64,000 nucleotides of DNA from Spirosoma sordidisoli (GTDB lineage Bacteria; Bacteroidota; Bacteroidia; Cytophagales; Spirosomataceae), in contig NZ_SBLB01000006.1 in assembly GCF_004138325.1 (NCBI RefSeq), positions 124,001-188,000 on the forward strand. The letters run 5' to 3'. Numbering within the stretch: the first letter of the stretch is position 1; the number at the start of each line of letters is the position of its first letter. Positions 26,239 through 34,793 of this stretch are shown here, one piece after another. The notes beneath the pieces are model-generated. The model was not told where the DNA came from, did not search any database, and worked only from the letters and a program-made list of their open reading frames with translations. A program made the position numbers and the translations under genes.

Positions 26239-26258
26239 TTTTAAACAAACTTTTAAAA
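26239..26258. promoter_or_regulatory. candidate TetR operator, tolC side
   Basis: TTTTAAACAAACTTTTAAAA, matching the reverse complement of the 25511-25530 site at 19 of 20 positions, 16 bases before the tolC start codon. Placement is right for repressing the efflux operon. Confidence 0.75.
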
Positions 26259-26274
26259 CGATTAATTATACGCC

Positions 26275-27615
26275 ATGTTTAAAACAGAATCAAAATCCCG
26301 ACGACTGGCCCGGTGGTGGCTCCCCGTTGCGCTGCTGGCCGCTGGCTCGTCTGTTCGGGCTCAGGAGTACACCCTCGATCAACTCCTGGCCAAAGCCCAG
26401 ACCAGCAGCTTTTCGGTTCAGTCGGCGCGGCTCGACGAGGTTAGAACAGAGGCCCGGATTGCTGAAGTGAAAGCCGGCGCCCGCCCCCAGGTGAACCTGG
26501 CCGGCGACTACAAACGGTACCTGAAAATTCCGGGGCAGGTTGTGCCCGCATCGGCCTTTGGCGGTCCGGACGGTACGTATCAGGTGCTGGCGTTTGGTCT
26601 GCCCTATAACCTGTCGACAACCGTACAGGCCGTTCAGCCGCTCTACAACCAGTCGCTGCTGATAGCCACCAAAGCCGCCAAAGCCAGCCGCGACCTGTCG
26701 GCCCTGCAAACCCAGAAAGTCAGAGAAGACGTTGCCTACAACGTATCGGCTACCTATTATAATCTGCAGACAACGGCCCAGCAGATCGCGTTTCTGCGGA
26801 GCAACGTAACGGCTACCGAGCGCCTGATTGGTATTACCGATCTGCTTCGCCAGAACCAGCTGGCCAAAGGCGTCGATGTGGACCGGCTGCGGTTGAGCCG
26901 AACCTCCTCCCAGACGCAGATCGAGTCGCTGCAGGCTACGTATAATCAGCTGCTCAACACGCTCAAGTTCCTGGCAGGAATTCCGCAAACTGATTCGCTC
27001 ACGATTCGCACCACCATCGACGAAACCACTCCTGTTGCGCCCGCCAACGAATACACCATCAACCGAACCGACCTGCAACTGCTCGATCAGCAGCGAACGC
27101 TGAACAGCCTGGAGCAGCAGAATATCAAAGCGGGCTTCGTGCCGACCCTGACGGCCTACGGCGTTGCCAACAGTACGGTATTTGCCGTGGGGGGCGATAA
27201 CTCCTACCTTAAAAACGTACCAGGCTACTGGGTAGGTCTTCAGCTCAACTGGAACCTGTTCGACGGATTGACCCGCAAAGCCCAGCTCAGCCAGAAACGC
27301 ATCGACAATCAGCAGCTGGATGTTCAGTCGCGGCAGGTGCGGGAATCGATCTCGATGGAGATTGCCAACGCCCGCAACCAGTTTCTGGTTCAGCAGCAGA
27401 ACCTGAGCACTACCCGCAGTCAGGTAACCCTGGCCGAGCGGGTCTACGCCCAGACCCAACTCCAGTTTAAGGAAGGCACCGTCGATGTTACGGACGTGGT
27501 GCAGGCCGAAAACACCCTCCGCGACGCGCAGAACAACTACCTCAACACCCTGGTCAGGCTCCGCACGGCCGAGCTGGACTGGAAAAAAGCAACCGGCAGC
27601 CTCGTTAGCCGATAA
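26275..27615 (+). CDS. TolC-family outer-membrane efflux channel
   Basis: Outer-membrane channel of 446 residues with signal peptide ending in VRAQ. Two homologous long-helix segments, starting near EYTLDQLLAKAQTSSFSVQSARLDEVRTEARI and again near NRTDLQLLDQQRTLNSLEQQN, form the OEP repeats; WVGLQLNWNLFDGLTRKAQL is the strand that closes the channel. It exports substrates delivered by the adaptor and RND pump. First gene of the efflux operon, with a 129-base gap to the adaptor gene. Confidence 0.93.
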   Translation: MFKTESKSRRLARWWLPVALLAAGSSVRAQEYTLDQLLAKAQTSSFSVQSARLDEVRTEARIAEVKAGARPQVNLAGDYKRYLKIPGQVVPASAFGGPDGTYQVLAFGLPYNLSTTVQAVQPLYNQSLLIATKAAKASRDLSALQTQKVREDVAYNVSATYYNLQTTAQQIAFLRSNVTATERLIGITDLLRQNQLAKGVDVDRLRLSRTSSQTQIESLQATYNQLLNTLKFLAGIPQTDSLTIRTTIDETTPVAPANEYTINRTDLQLLDQQRTLNSLEQQNIKAGFVPTLTAYGVANSTVFAVGGDNSYLKNVPGYWVGLQLNWNLFDGLTRKAQLSQKRIDNQQLDVQSRQVRESISMEIANARNQFLVQQQNLSTTRSQVTLAERVYAQTQLQFKEGTVDVTDVVQAENTLRDAQNNYLNTLVRLRTAELDWKKATGSLVSR

Positions 27616-27744
27616 GCCAGACCCGGTTTCTCACTCATCCGTTTTTCAGCACTCTCTTGCTTATACCGGCCGTATGACCAGCACCGCCCGGGTGGCTGCG
27701 ACTGCCCTACCATCAAATACCACAATCCAAAAACGAAACAGGTT

Positions 27745-28794
27745 ATGAAACGCATACTAACCGTACTGGCCCTCATCTCTACGCTGGGCCTGACCGCCTG
27801 GACGCTCCTCAACAACAAAGAGGCTGTAGAAGCCAGGGTCTACAAACCCAATCCCGATCAGAAAGTAGGCGTTCGCGCAGCCACGGCCGAACTACGCAAT
27901 CTGACGCAGGCCAGCGAATTTCTGGGCTCGTTTTCGCCTAACCGCACCATCGAAATCCGTCCGCAGGCGGGTGGCCAGATCGTTCAGCTCCCCATCGAGG
28001 AGGGGCAGACGATAGGCGCCGGCCGACTCATTGCCAAGCTGGACGACGAACAGATCCGGTACCAGATCGAAGCCTTGCAGGTAACCCTCGAAGGGTATCA
28101 GAACGACCTCAAACGGTATGAGACCCTGGTGAAAGGCGACGCAACGCCGGCCATTAACCTGGAACGTACTCAGCTCAGCATCCGGGCCACCCAGGCGCAG
28201 ATCAAGCAACTTCAGAAGCAGCTGGCCAATACCACCGTTACGGCTCCGTTTGCCGGTATCGTGACGGAGAAAATGGCCGAGCGCGGTTCGGTTGTGTCGG
28301 TAGGTGCCCCCATTGCCAAAGTAACGGACATCTCCAGCCTGAAGCTGGTCGTCGATGTACCCGAAAAATCGATCAATCAGTTCCGGGTGGGCCAGTCGAT
28401 AGCCGTCGAAACGGAGGTCTATCCCCAGGTTCGGTTTACGGGCCGGGTCTCGATGATCAGCGCCGAAGGGGATGCGGCCCATAACTACCCCGTCGAAATT
28501 ACCGTACGTAACTCAGCCGCCCATCCGCTGCGGGCGGGCATGTATGGCTCCATAGCCAACACCAGCCAGCTGAAAAGCCAGACGCTGGCCATACCCCGTC
28601 AGGCTATTGTCGGGTCGGAGAAGCAGCCCCAGGTGTACGTAGTTGAAGGAGGCAAGGCGGTACTGAAGCCGGTCAAAATTGGCGCTACGACCAATGACTA
28701 CTACGAAATCATCAGCGGCCTCACGGCTGGCAGCCAGGTAGTTACCAGCGGTCAGATCAACCTCCAGAACGGCACGCCGGTAGTGGTTCAATAA
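27745..28794 (+). CDS. RND periplasmic adaptor (MFP)
   Basis: Membrane-fusion protein of 349 residues with an N-terminal membrane anchor (RILTVLALISTLGLTAW). It has the lipoyl-like half IEIRPQAGGQIVQLPIEEGQTIGAGRLIAKLD, a helical hairpin (QVTLEGYQNDLKRYETL to QLQKQLANTTVTAPFAGIV) and beta-barrel region LRAGMYGSI. Length and domains are standard. It links the inner-membrane RND pump (53 bases downstream) to the TolC-type channel upstream. Confidence 0.93.
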   Translation: MKRILTVLALISTLGLTAWTLLNNKEAVEARVYKPNPDQKVGVRAATAELRNLTQASEFLGSFSPNRTIEIRPQAGGQIVQLPIEEGQTIGAGRLIAKLDDEQIRYQIEALQVTLEGYQNDLKRYETLVKGDATPAINLERTQLSIRATQAQIKQLQKQLANTTVTAPFAGIVTEKMAERGSVVSVGAPIAKVTDISSLKLVVDVPEKSINQFRVGQSIAVETEVYPQVRFTGRVSMISAEGDAAHNYPVEITVRNSAAHPLRAGMYGSIANTSQLKSQTLAIPRQAIVGSEKQPQVYVVEGGKAVLKPVKIGATTNDYYEIISGLTAGSQVVTSGQINLQNGTPVVVQ

Positions 28795-28847
28795 CGTAGC
28801 GGGCACCCGCACAGCGCGCTGGCCCTTTCACTCTTCCATCTACGATC

Positions 28848-31800
28848 ATGAATTTCGTTGAAACGATCATCAAACGCCCCTCGCTCATTATCGTGCTGTT
28901 TGCGGTACTGACCATTGGTGGCCTGTTCTCCTATAATCTGCTGAGCTACGAGTTACTGCCCGAATTTTCGGTACCCACCATTACGGTGACGACCGTTTAC
29001 CCCGGCGCGGCCCCTTCGGAAGTAGAAACCGAGGTCAGCAAGAAAATTGAAGATGCCGTGTCGGGGCTCGACAACCTCGACGAAGTGACGGCCAAGTCAT
29101 TCGAGAATGCGTCGGTCCTGATCGTGCAGTTCAAGCCCGGTACGGATATCGACGCAGCCATGCAGGATGCCCAGCGCGAGATCGACAAAATGGTCAGCGA
29201 CCTGCCCGACGATGCCCAGCAGCCCTCGCTGTCGAAGATATCGCCCAGCGACCAGCCCATCATGCAGCTCCTAGCCACCTCGTCGCAGCCGAACGCGGTG
29301 TTTTACCAGCAGATGGAAGACCGGTACCTGCCCGTGCTGCAACAGATCAAAGGCGTTGCCGACATCGCAATGGTGGGGGGCGACAAACGGGAAATCCGCG
29401 TGAACGTCGATGACGATAAGCTCAACTATTACGGGCTATCCCTGCTGCAGGTCACCCAGGCTATCAACCAGGCCAACCTCGACTTCCCGACCGGTAAGGT
29501 AAAAAACACCGCCGAAAACATGACCCTGCGGCTGGCGGGCAAGTTCACCTCACTGGACGACGTTCGGAAGCTGGTTGTGGCCACGCATGGACCCAGCGGC
29601 AGCCCCATCCGCGTTGGCGATGTAGCCAACGTAACCGACGGACTCACCGAACCCACCAGCATCAGCCGCTACAACGGTCAGAACGGGATCGGTCTGTTCA
29701 TCAAGAAACAGTCTGACGCCAACGCCGTCGAGATCAGCCGGGCCGTGCAGGAAAAACTGGCGCAGATCGAAAAAGACAACAAGGCCGACAACGTTCATTT
29801 CGCCATTGCCTACGACAGCAGCGTGTTCACCCTGGCCTCAGTAGAAGCCGTTACGCACGATCTGTTTCTGGCCATTGGCCTGGTGGCGGTGGTGATGCTG
29901 CTGTTCCTGCACAGCGTCCGGAATGCCTTTATCGTCATGGTATCGGTACCGGCTTCGCTGATTTCGGCCTTCCTGTTCATGTATGTCATGGGCTACTCGC
30001 TCAACCTGATGACCCTGCTGGCCCTGTCGCTGGTAATCGGTATCCTGGTCGATGACTCGATCGTGGTGCTGGAAAACATTCAGCGCCACCTCGAAATGGA
30101 CGGTCCGACGGGTCGGAAGAACCGCTGGCAGGCCACACTCGACGGCATGAAGGAAATCGGCTTTGCGGCCGTTGCCATTACACTCGTTATTGTGGTGGTG
30201 TTCGTGCCGATTACGCTGGTCAACTCGGTCATTGCCGATCTGCTGCGGCAGTTTTCGCTGACCGTAGCCTTCGCCACGATGGTCAGTCTGCTGGCCAGCT
30301 TCACCCTGACGCCCTGGCTGACGTCGCGGCTGGCCAAACTCGAACACCTCAATCCTAAAAACCCCTTCCAGGCGTTTCTGCTCTGGTTCGAGCGGGGTCT
30401 GACCGCCCTTACGGCCTGGTATCACCGGTCGCTCGACTGGGTGCTGAGTCATAAGCTGGCCTTCACGGGCATCCTGATCGCCATGTTTGCCTTCACGGGC
30501 TGGGTGATGAGCCTGGGCATTATCGGGTCGGAGTTCGTCGCCGAAGGTGATCAGGGCAAGTTTCTGCTCACCATGAAGCTCGACAAGAGCGCATCGCTGC
30601 AACAGAATAACCTGGCCGCGCGATCGATCGAAGATTACCTGCGCAAAAAGCCCGAGGTGCAGACCATTTTTGCCAACGTAGGGGGCGCCAGCACCGGTCT
30701 CAACAGTACCGGACAGGGCGAAACCAACCGCAGTGAGCTGACGGTACAGCTGGCCCCCGCCGACGAACGGCCCGGTCAGCAGCCTACCGAAGCCTATATG
30801 ATCGCCGTTCGGCAGGAGCTGGCCCAGCGGTTTCCGGCCATCGAATTCAACTCATCGGTGGTGGGTATTGTCAACTCCGGTACGGCACCCATCGAGATTT
30901 TCCTCAGTGGCGACGATGTGAACCAGAACCTGGCCGCTGCTGAAGACCTGGCCAATCGGCTCCGCCGAACCCCCGGAGCCAACGACGTCAACGTATCCGT
31001 AGAATCGGGCAACCCCGAAGTACGGGTCGACATCGACCGCGAAAAAATGGCCCGGCTGGGTCTGAACATCCAGACCGTTGGCGCCACCCTGCAGAACGCA
31101 TTTGCGGGTAACGACGACTCCCGCTTCCGGGACGGTGGCGAAGATTACGACATCCGGGTGATGCTGGACGCTTTCGACCGCAAGAACCCCGACGACGTGA
31201 AGCGCATCAACTTCTACAGCCCCGCGGCCAACCGGACGGTGCGGCTGGCCGAGTTTGCCAACGTATCGCTCAGCAACGGCCCTTCGCTGCTGGAACGCAA
31301 AAACCGCCGGTCGTCCGTAACGGTAACGGCCAACACCCTCGGTACGGGATCGGGAACGCTCACGGGCGTCATTCAGGCCGACCTCGCCAAAAATCCGCTG
31401 CCCGCCGGGGTAACGATCAGCTGGGGGGGCGATGCCAAAAACCAGAGCGAAGGCTTCGGGTCGCTGGGGATCGCGATGCTGGCTGCGCTGCTGCTGGTTT
31501 ATTTCATCATGGTGTTGCTCTACGATAGCTTCATCTACCCGCTGGTGGTTATGTTCTCGGTACCGGTGGCGGTAGTAGGCGCGTTGCTGGCCCTGGCGCT
31601 CACCTCGTCGGACATCGGTATTTTTGCCATGCTGGGGATGCTGATGCTGATTGGCCTGGTTATCAAAAACGCCATTCTGATCGTCGACTTCGCCAACCAG
31701 CAGAAAGCGCAGGGTGTGCCCTTCCGGCAGGCCATCCTGCACGCGGGCGAAGAGCGGCTACGGCCTATTCTGATGACGACCATCGCCATGGTTATCGGTA

Positions 31801-32012
31801 TGATTCCCATTGCCACCGCCAGCGGAGCCGGGGCCGAATGGAAAAACTCGCTGGCCTGGGTACTGATTGGCGGACTAACCAGTTCCATGGTGCTGACCAT
31901 CTTTCTGGTACCGATGGTCTACTACCTCGTTGACCGGACGCAGCAGTGGTTCAGCACCCGCTTCAGCCCCTCGAAGAAGAGCGAGCCCGTTGCCGACGTG
32001 CTGGTTTCCTGA
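28848..32012 (+). CDS. RND family efflux pump (HAE-type)
   Basis: Inner-membrane proton-driven exporter of 1054 residues with twelve spans and two periplasmic loops. The N-terminus IKRPSLIIVLFAVLTIGGL, conserved PGAAPSEVETEVSKKIE, the TM4 proton-relay pair in IGILVDDSIVVLENIQRH, and the symmetrical TM10-12 half (GLVIKNAILIVDFANQQ, RLRPILMTTIAM) are all intact. The hydrophobic-amphiphilic exporter type suggests drugs, lipids or natural products, not metals (no CusA Met triad seen). An acyl carrier protein gene follows 82 bases later. Confidence 0.94.
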   Translation: MNFVETIIKRPSLIIVLFAVLTIGGLFSYNLLSYELLPEFSVPTITVTTVYPGAAPSEVETEVSKKIEDAVSGLDNLDEVTAKSFENASVLIVQFKPGTDIDAAMQDAQREIDKMVSDLPDDAQQPSLSKISPSDQPIMQLLATSSQPNAVFYQQMEDRYLPVLQQIKGVADIAMVGGDKREIRVNVDDDKLNYYGLSLLQVTQAINQANLDFPTGKVKNTAENMTLRLAGKFTSLDDVRKLVVATHGPSGSPIRVGDVANVTDGLTEPTSISRYNGQNGIGLFIKKQSDANAVEISRAVQEKLAQIEKDNKADNVHFAIAYDSSVFTLASVEAVTHDLFLAIGLVAVVMLLFLHSVRNAFIVMVSVPASLISAFLFMYVMGYSLNLMTLLALSLVIGILVDDSIVVLENIQRHLEMDGPTGRKNRWQATLDGMKEIGFAAVAITLVIVVVFVPITLVNSVIADLLRQFSLTVAFATMVSLLASFTLTPWLTSRLAKLEHLNPKNPFQAFLLWFERGLTALTAWYHRSLDWVLSHKLAFTGILIAMFAFTGWVMSLGIIGSEFVAEGDQGKFLLTMKLDKSASLQQNNLAARSIEDYLRKKPEVQTIFANVGGASTGLNSTGQGETNRSELTVQLAPADERPGQQPTEAYMIAVRQELAQRFPAIEFNSSVVGIVNSGTAPIEIFLSGDDVNQNLAAAEDLANRLRRTPGANDVNVSVESGNPEVRVDIDREKMARLGLNIQTVGATLQNAFAGNDDSRFRDGGEDYDIRVMLDAFDRKNPDDVKRINFYSPAANRTVRLAEFANVSLSNGPSLLERKNRRSSVTVTANTLGTGSGTLTGVIQADLAKNPLPAGVTISWGGDAKNQSEGFGSLGIAMLAALLLVYFIMVLLYDSFIYPLVVMFSVPVAVVGALLALALTSSDIGIFAMLGMLMLIGLVIKNAILIVDFANQQKAQGVPFRQAILHAGEERLRPILMTTIAMVIGMIPIATASGAGAEWKNSLAWVLIGGLTSSMVLTIFLVPMVYYLVDRTQQWFSTRFSPSKKSEPVADVLVS

Positions 32013-32094
32013 CCGTATCGACCTTGTTCGGATTATATCCGCCCGGTATAGTCCGAACTCATTCATTCTCATGTCCAAACAACCCAGCTAACTC

Positions 32095-32355
32095 ATGACA
32101 TCGCAGCAAATCGACAATCAGCTTCGTACTATCCTGACCAACACCGGCATCAGCACCACCGCCCTGACCGACCAGGCTCATTTCAGCCGCGACCTGGGCT
32201 TCGACTCGCTCGACATTACCGACTTATTACTCCAGGTAGAATCCGGTTTCAGCATACGGATTCCGGACGAAGACTGGTGGCAGCTTCAGACGCTCGGCCA
32301 GTTGAAGGATTATCTGAGAAATCAACTGACGTTTGGTGAAACGCAGCTCTTATAA
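32095..32355 (+). CDS. orphan acyl carrier protein
   Basis: 86-residue ACP with the phosphopantetheine site in DLGFDSLDITDLLLQVE; the modifiable serine is Ser38. The remainder has the expected four-helix pattern, with a tryptophan-rich loop (DEDWWQLQ) not typical of fatty-acid ACP. No ketosynthase, acyltransferase or adenylating enzyme is in the window, so its partners are unknown; it may load a lipid that the neighbouring pump exports, or act with the GAF-protein operon. A strong terminator follows. Confidence 0.8.
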   Translation: MTSQQIDNQLRTILTNTGISTTALTDQAHFSRDLGFDSLDITDLLLQVESGFSIRIPDEDWWQLQTLGQLKDYLRNQLTFGETQLL

Positions 32356-32399
32356 AGCGTGTTAATCAGATGACCTCTTTACACGACCATCCGTTACAC

Positions 32400-32440
32400 T
32401 GTGCTTGCCGGCCAACCGGCGGCAAGCACAGCTTTTTCCA
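32400..32440 (+). terminator. strong rho-independent terminator
   Basis: TGTGCTTGCCG (32400-32410) pairs perfectly with CGGCAAGCACA (32420-32430), 11 bp with a 9-base loop, and a T-rich run (GCTTTTTC) follows. It closes the efflux/ACP transcript 10 bases before the GAF-protein start, so it also forms part of that gene's leader and could be an attenuator. Confidence 0.85.
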
Positions 32441-32449
32441 TCAACTCAC

Positions 32450-34777
32450 ATGGAAACGCTTATTGAAGAACCTATACGAAGGGAGCAGTCGCTCCGGTAC
32501 CAGCTGTCATTCCGTCCGTTTCTCCGCTACCTGAACGCCCAGCGTCAGGCGGCCGGTTCAGGCAGTATGGCCCGGCTGTACACCTACCTCATCGAGCAGT
32601 TTGAGCCGGTAGCCACCCTGACGAGTCAGTCGCTCGACGCGCTGCCGGCCGATACGCTCAGCAACTACTTTCAGCTGGCTACCACGGCGGTTCTGCCGCT
32701 GGCCGACTCCAGCCAGTCTGTTCCGTACGCCTTTGGGCTTCCGATGCCCCTGCGGCTTTTTCATCATTCGCCCGCGCTGGAACGGCTGATCAGCCAGTTT
32801 CCTCAGCTGCTGGTTACCCCGCCCGTTCATGACGACCCGGCCAGCAAACAGCGGTTTCTGTACCGGCTTATCCTTGAGAAATGTTACGACGTATCGATGC
32901 CGTACAGTCCCGGCCTGTCGTTCCGGTTTCAGCAGGAAGTAAGCGGCCTGACAAAATATTACCAGCTGGACGTCAACGTATCGTTCGTTGAGCCGTATGC
33001 TACCGGTGAGCTGCCCCCTCTTCAGCCCGCCTGGATCGAGTTTGCCCGGGGTAGTGCGCCCCTGCCCGCCCAGGTCGAGCCGCTGCCGCTGGAGGAGTTT
33101 ACCTTCGAAGGCTTTTCTTTTTTTCGGGTCGAAGACGTAACCGAGTCCGAGTCCATTCAGCAACTGCGCGACGTTTTTGTACACCTTACCTCAGCTACCG
33201 AACCCGAATCCTACACCCATTTCGAGACGGCCCTGCGCAACCTTTGCGGTCAGCCCGGCCTCGAAATCGGGTTGTTGCCGCTGCCTAAAGTGAACGGACA
33301 GCCGGTCGTTCTGCCCGATAATCACGAGCGGAGCGTTTTTCTGCGATTCTCGGGCCTCCGCATGGACGACTGCGATGAACTCATGACCCAAACGATGGTC
33401 AGCGAGCTGAGCTGCAACCCCTGTCCGCACCTGGTCACCGACCTGAGTGCACTCCCCCAACCGGCTTATCAGCTACTGGCCAGCAAAGGGTTCCGCAGCT
33501 TTCTGCTCTACCCGATCGTGGTTGGCGGAGAGATGCTGGGGGTTCTGGAGATGGGAAGCCGGCAACCCAACGCCTTCGACGAGACCATGCTGGGCCATAT
33601 CGAGCGGGTGCTGCCGCTGATTCAGGAACTCATCCGCTACCAGCTCCAGCAGTTTCAGGATAGGCTGGAGACGTATATCCGGACCAAGTTTACCTCGCTG
33701 CAACCGGCCGTTGAGTGGAAGTTCTACGAAACCGCCTGGGCCGAGATAAGCCAGCCCACCACCGACCCGGCCCATACGAGTCCGTTGCCGATCCGTTTTC
33801 CGCAGGTTTACCCGTTCTATGGGGCCGTCGACATCCGAAATTCGTCTGCCGAGCGGCAGAAAGCCATTCGCCAGGACCTGCTGAATCAGCTGAGCCTGAT
33901 CGAAGAGATTTTATACCAGGTTCGGCAACCGGCCGTCGGCGATCGCCACAACAAACTGATGCTGAGCAGCTACCAATGGCAGACTCACCTCACCAACGGA
34001 CTTACGCCCGACCAGGAGCAAAGCATTACCCTGTTTTTTCAGGACGAAGTGGCGCCGTATTTACAGCGGCTGCAAACCGAACAGCCGGCCCTGACGGCAG
34101 CCATCAACCAGTATTTTGCGCAGATCGACCCCAAAACCGGGTTCGTGAATCAGGCGCTGTCGGCCTATGAACAAACCATGGATCGGCTGAACAACGTCGT
34201 CAACAACTACATCAACCAGGAAGAAAAAGAGCTACAGGCGCTGTTTCCCCACTACTTCGAGCGGTATCGCACCGACGGCACCGAGTATAGCATCTACGCC
34301 GGCCAGTCGATTGCGCCCGGCACCAGCTTCCCCGAAACGGTTCGGCAGCAGCTCTACCAGTGGCAACTGAAGTCGATGGTCGATATGGCCCGGCTTACCC
34401 ATCAGCTGCGTCCCGAACTTCCGTTGCCGCTACAAACCACCCAGCTGATTCTGGCGCATACCCAGGCCGTAGACATCAGCTTCCGGCGCGACGAACGCCG
34501 GTTCGACGTAGAAGGCTCCTACAGCATCCGGTACGAGGTGCTGAAAAAACGCATCGACAAGGTAAACATCCGCAACACGAACGAGCGGCTCACCCAGCCC
34601 GACACCATCGCGCTGGTATACACCTACTCCGACGAGATCGCTGAATACCTGCCGTTTATTGCCGAACTCCAGCGGCAGGGCAAGCTGAAGCCGGGCCTCG
34701 ACTACGTTGATCTGGAACCGGTACAGGGTGTCGCTACCCTGAAAGCCCTCCGGGTAGCCATCCAGTATCCTGACTGA
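32450..34777 (+). CDS. large GAF-domain protein, no known output domain
   Basis: 775-residue cytoplasmic protein (ATG at 32450; an in-frame TTG 15 codons upstream lies inside the terminator). Around residues 250-410 is a GAF-like domain (DCDELMTQTMVSE..., FLLYPIVVGGEMLGVLEMGS). A second conserved block begins YPFYGAVDIRNSSAERQKAIRQDL and is followed by helices (RLNNVVNNYINQEEKELQALFP) and a closing part rich in RRDERRFDVEGSYSIRYEVLKKR. No kinase, cyclase or receiver domain is seen. Immediately upstream of the phosphoesterase gene by 16 bases, so one operon; it may sense a small ligand for that operon. Confidence 0.7.
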   Translation: METLIEEPIRREQSLRYQLSFRPFLRYLNAQRQAAGSGSMARLYTYLIEQFEPVATLTSQSLDALPADTLSNYFQLATTAVLPLADSSQSVPYAFGLPMPLRLFHHSPALERLISQFPQLLVTPPVHDDPASKQRFLYRLILEKCYDVSMPYSPGLSFRFQQEVSGLTKYYQLDVNVSFVEPYATGELPPLQPAWIEFARGSAPLPAQVEPLPLEEFTFEGFSFFRVEDVTESESIQQLRDVFVHLTSATEPESYTHFETALRNLCGQPGLEIGLLPLPKVNGQPVVLPDNHERSVFLRFSGLRMDDCDELMTQTMVSELSCNPCPHLVTDLSALPQPAYQLLASKGFRSFLLYPIVVGGEMLGVLEMGSRQPNAFDETMLGHIERVLPLIQELIRYQLQQFQDRLETYIRTKFTSLQPAVEWKFYETAWAEISQPTTDPAHTSPLPIRFPQVYPFYGAVDIRNSSAERQKAIRQDLLNQLSLIEEILYQVRQPAVGDRHNKLMLSSYQWQTHLTNGLTPDQEQSITLFFQDEVAPYLQRLQTEQPALTAAINQYFAQIDPKTGFVNQALSAYEQTMDRLNNVVNNYINQEEKELQALFPHYFERYRTDGTEYSIYAGQSIAPGTSFPETVRQQLYQWQLKSMVDMARLTHQLRPELPLPLQTTQLILAHTQAVDISFRRDERRFDVEGSYSIRYEVLKKRIDKVNIRNTNERLTQPDTIALVYTYSDEIAEYLPFIAELQRQGKLKPGLDYVDLEPVQGVATLKALRVAIQYPD

Positions 34778-34793
34778 CCGTCACCCCACCGGC

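Noticed and set aside
30852-31742. 296-residue minus-strand frame inside the RND gene
   Set aside because: Shadow of a conserved pump gene in a GC-rich genome; no motif recognised.
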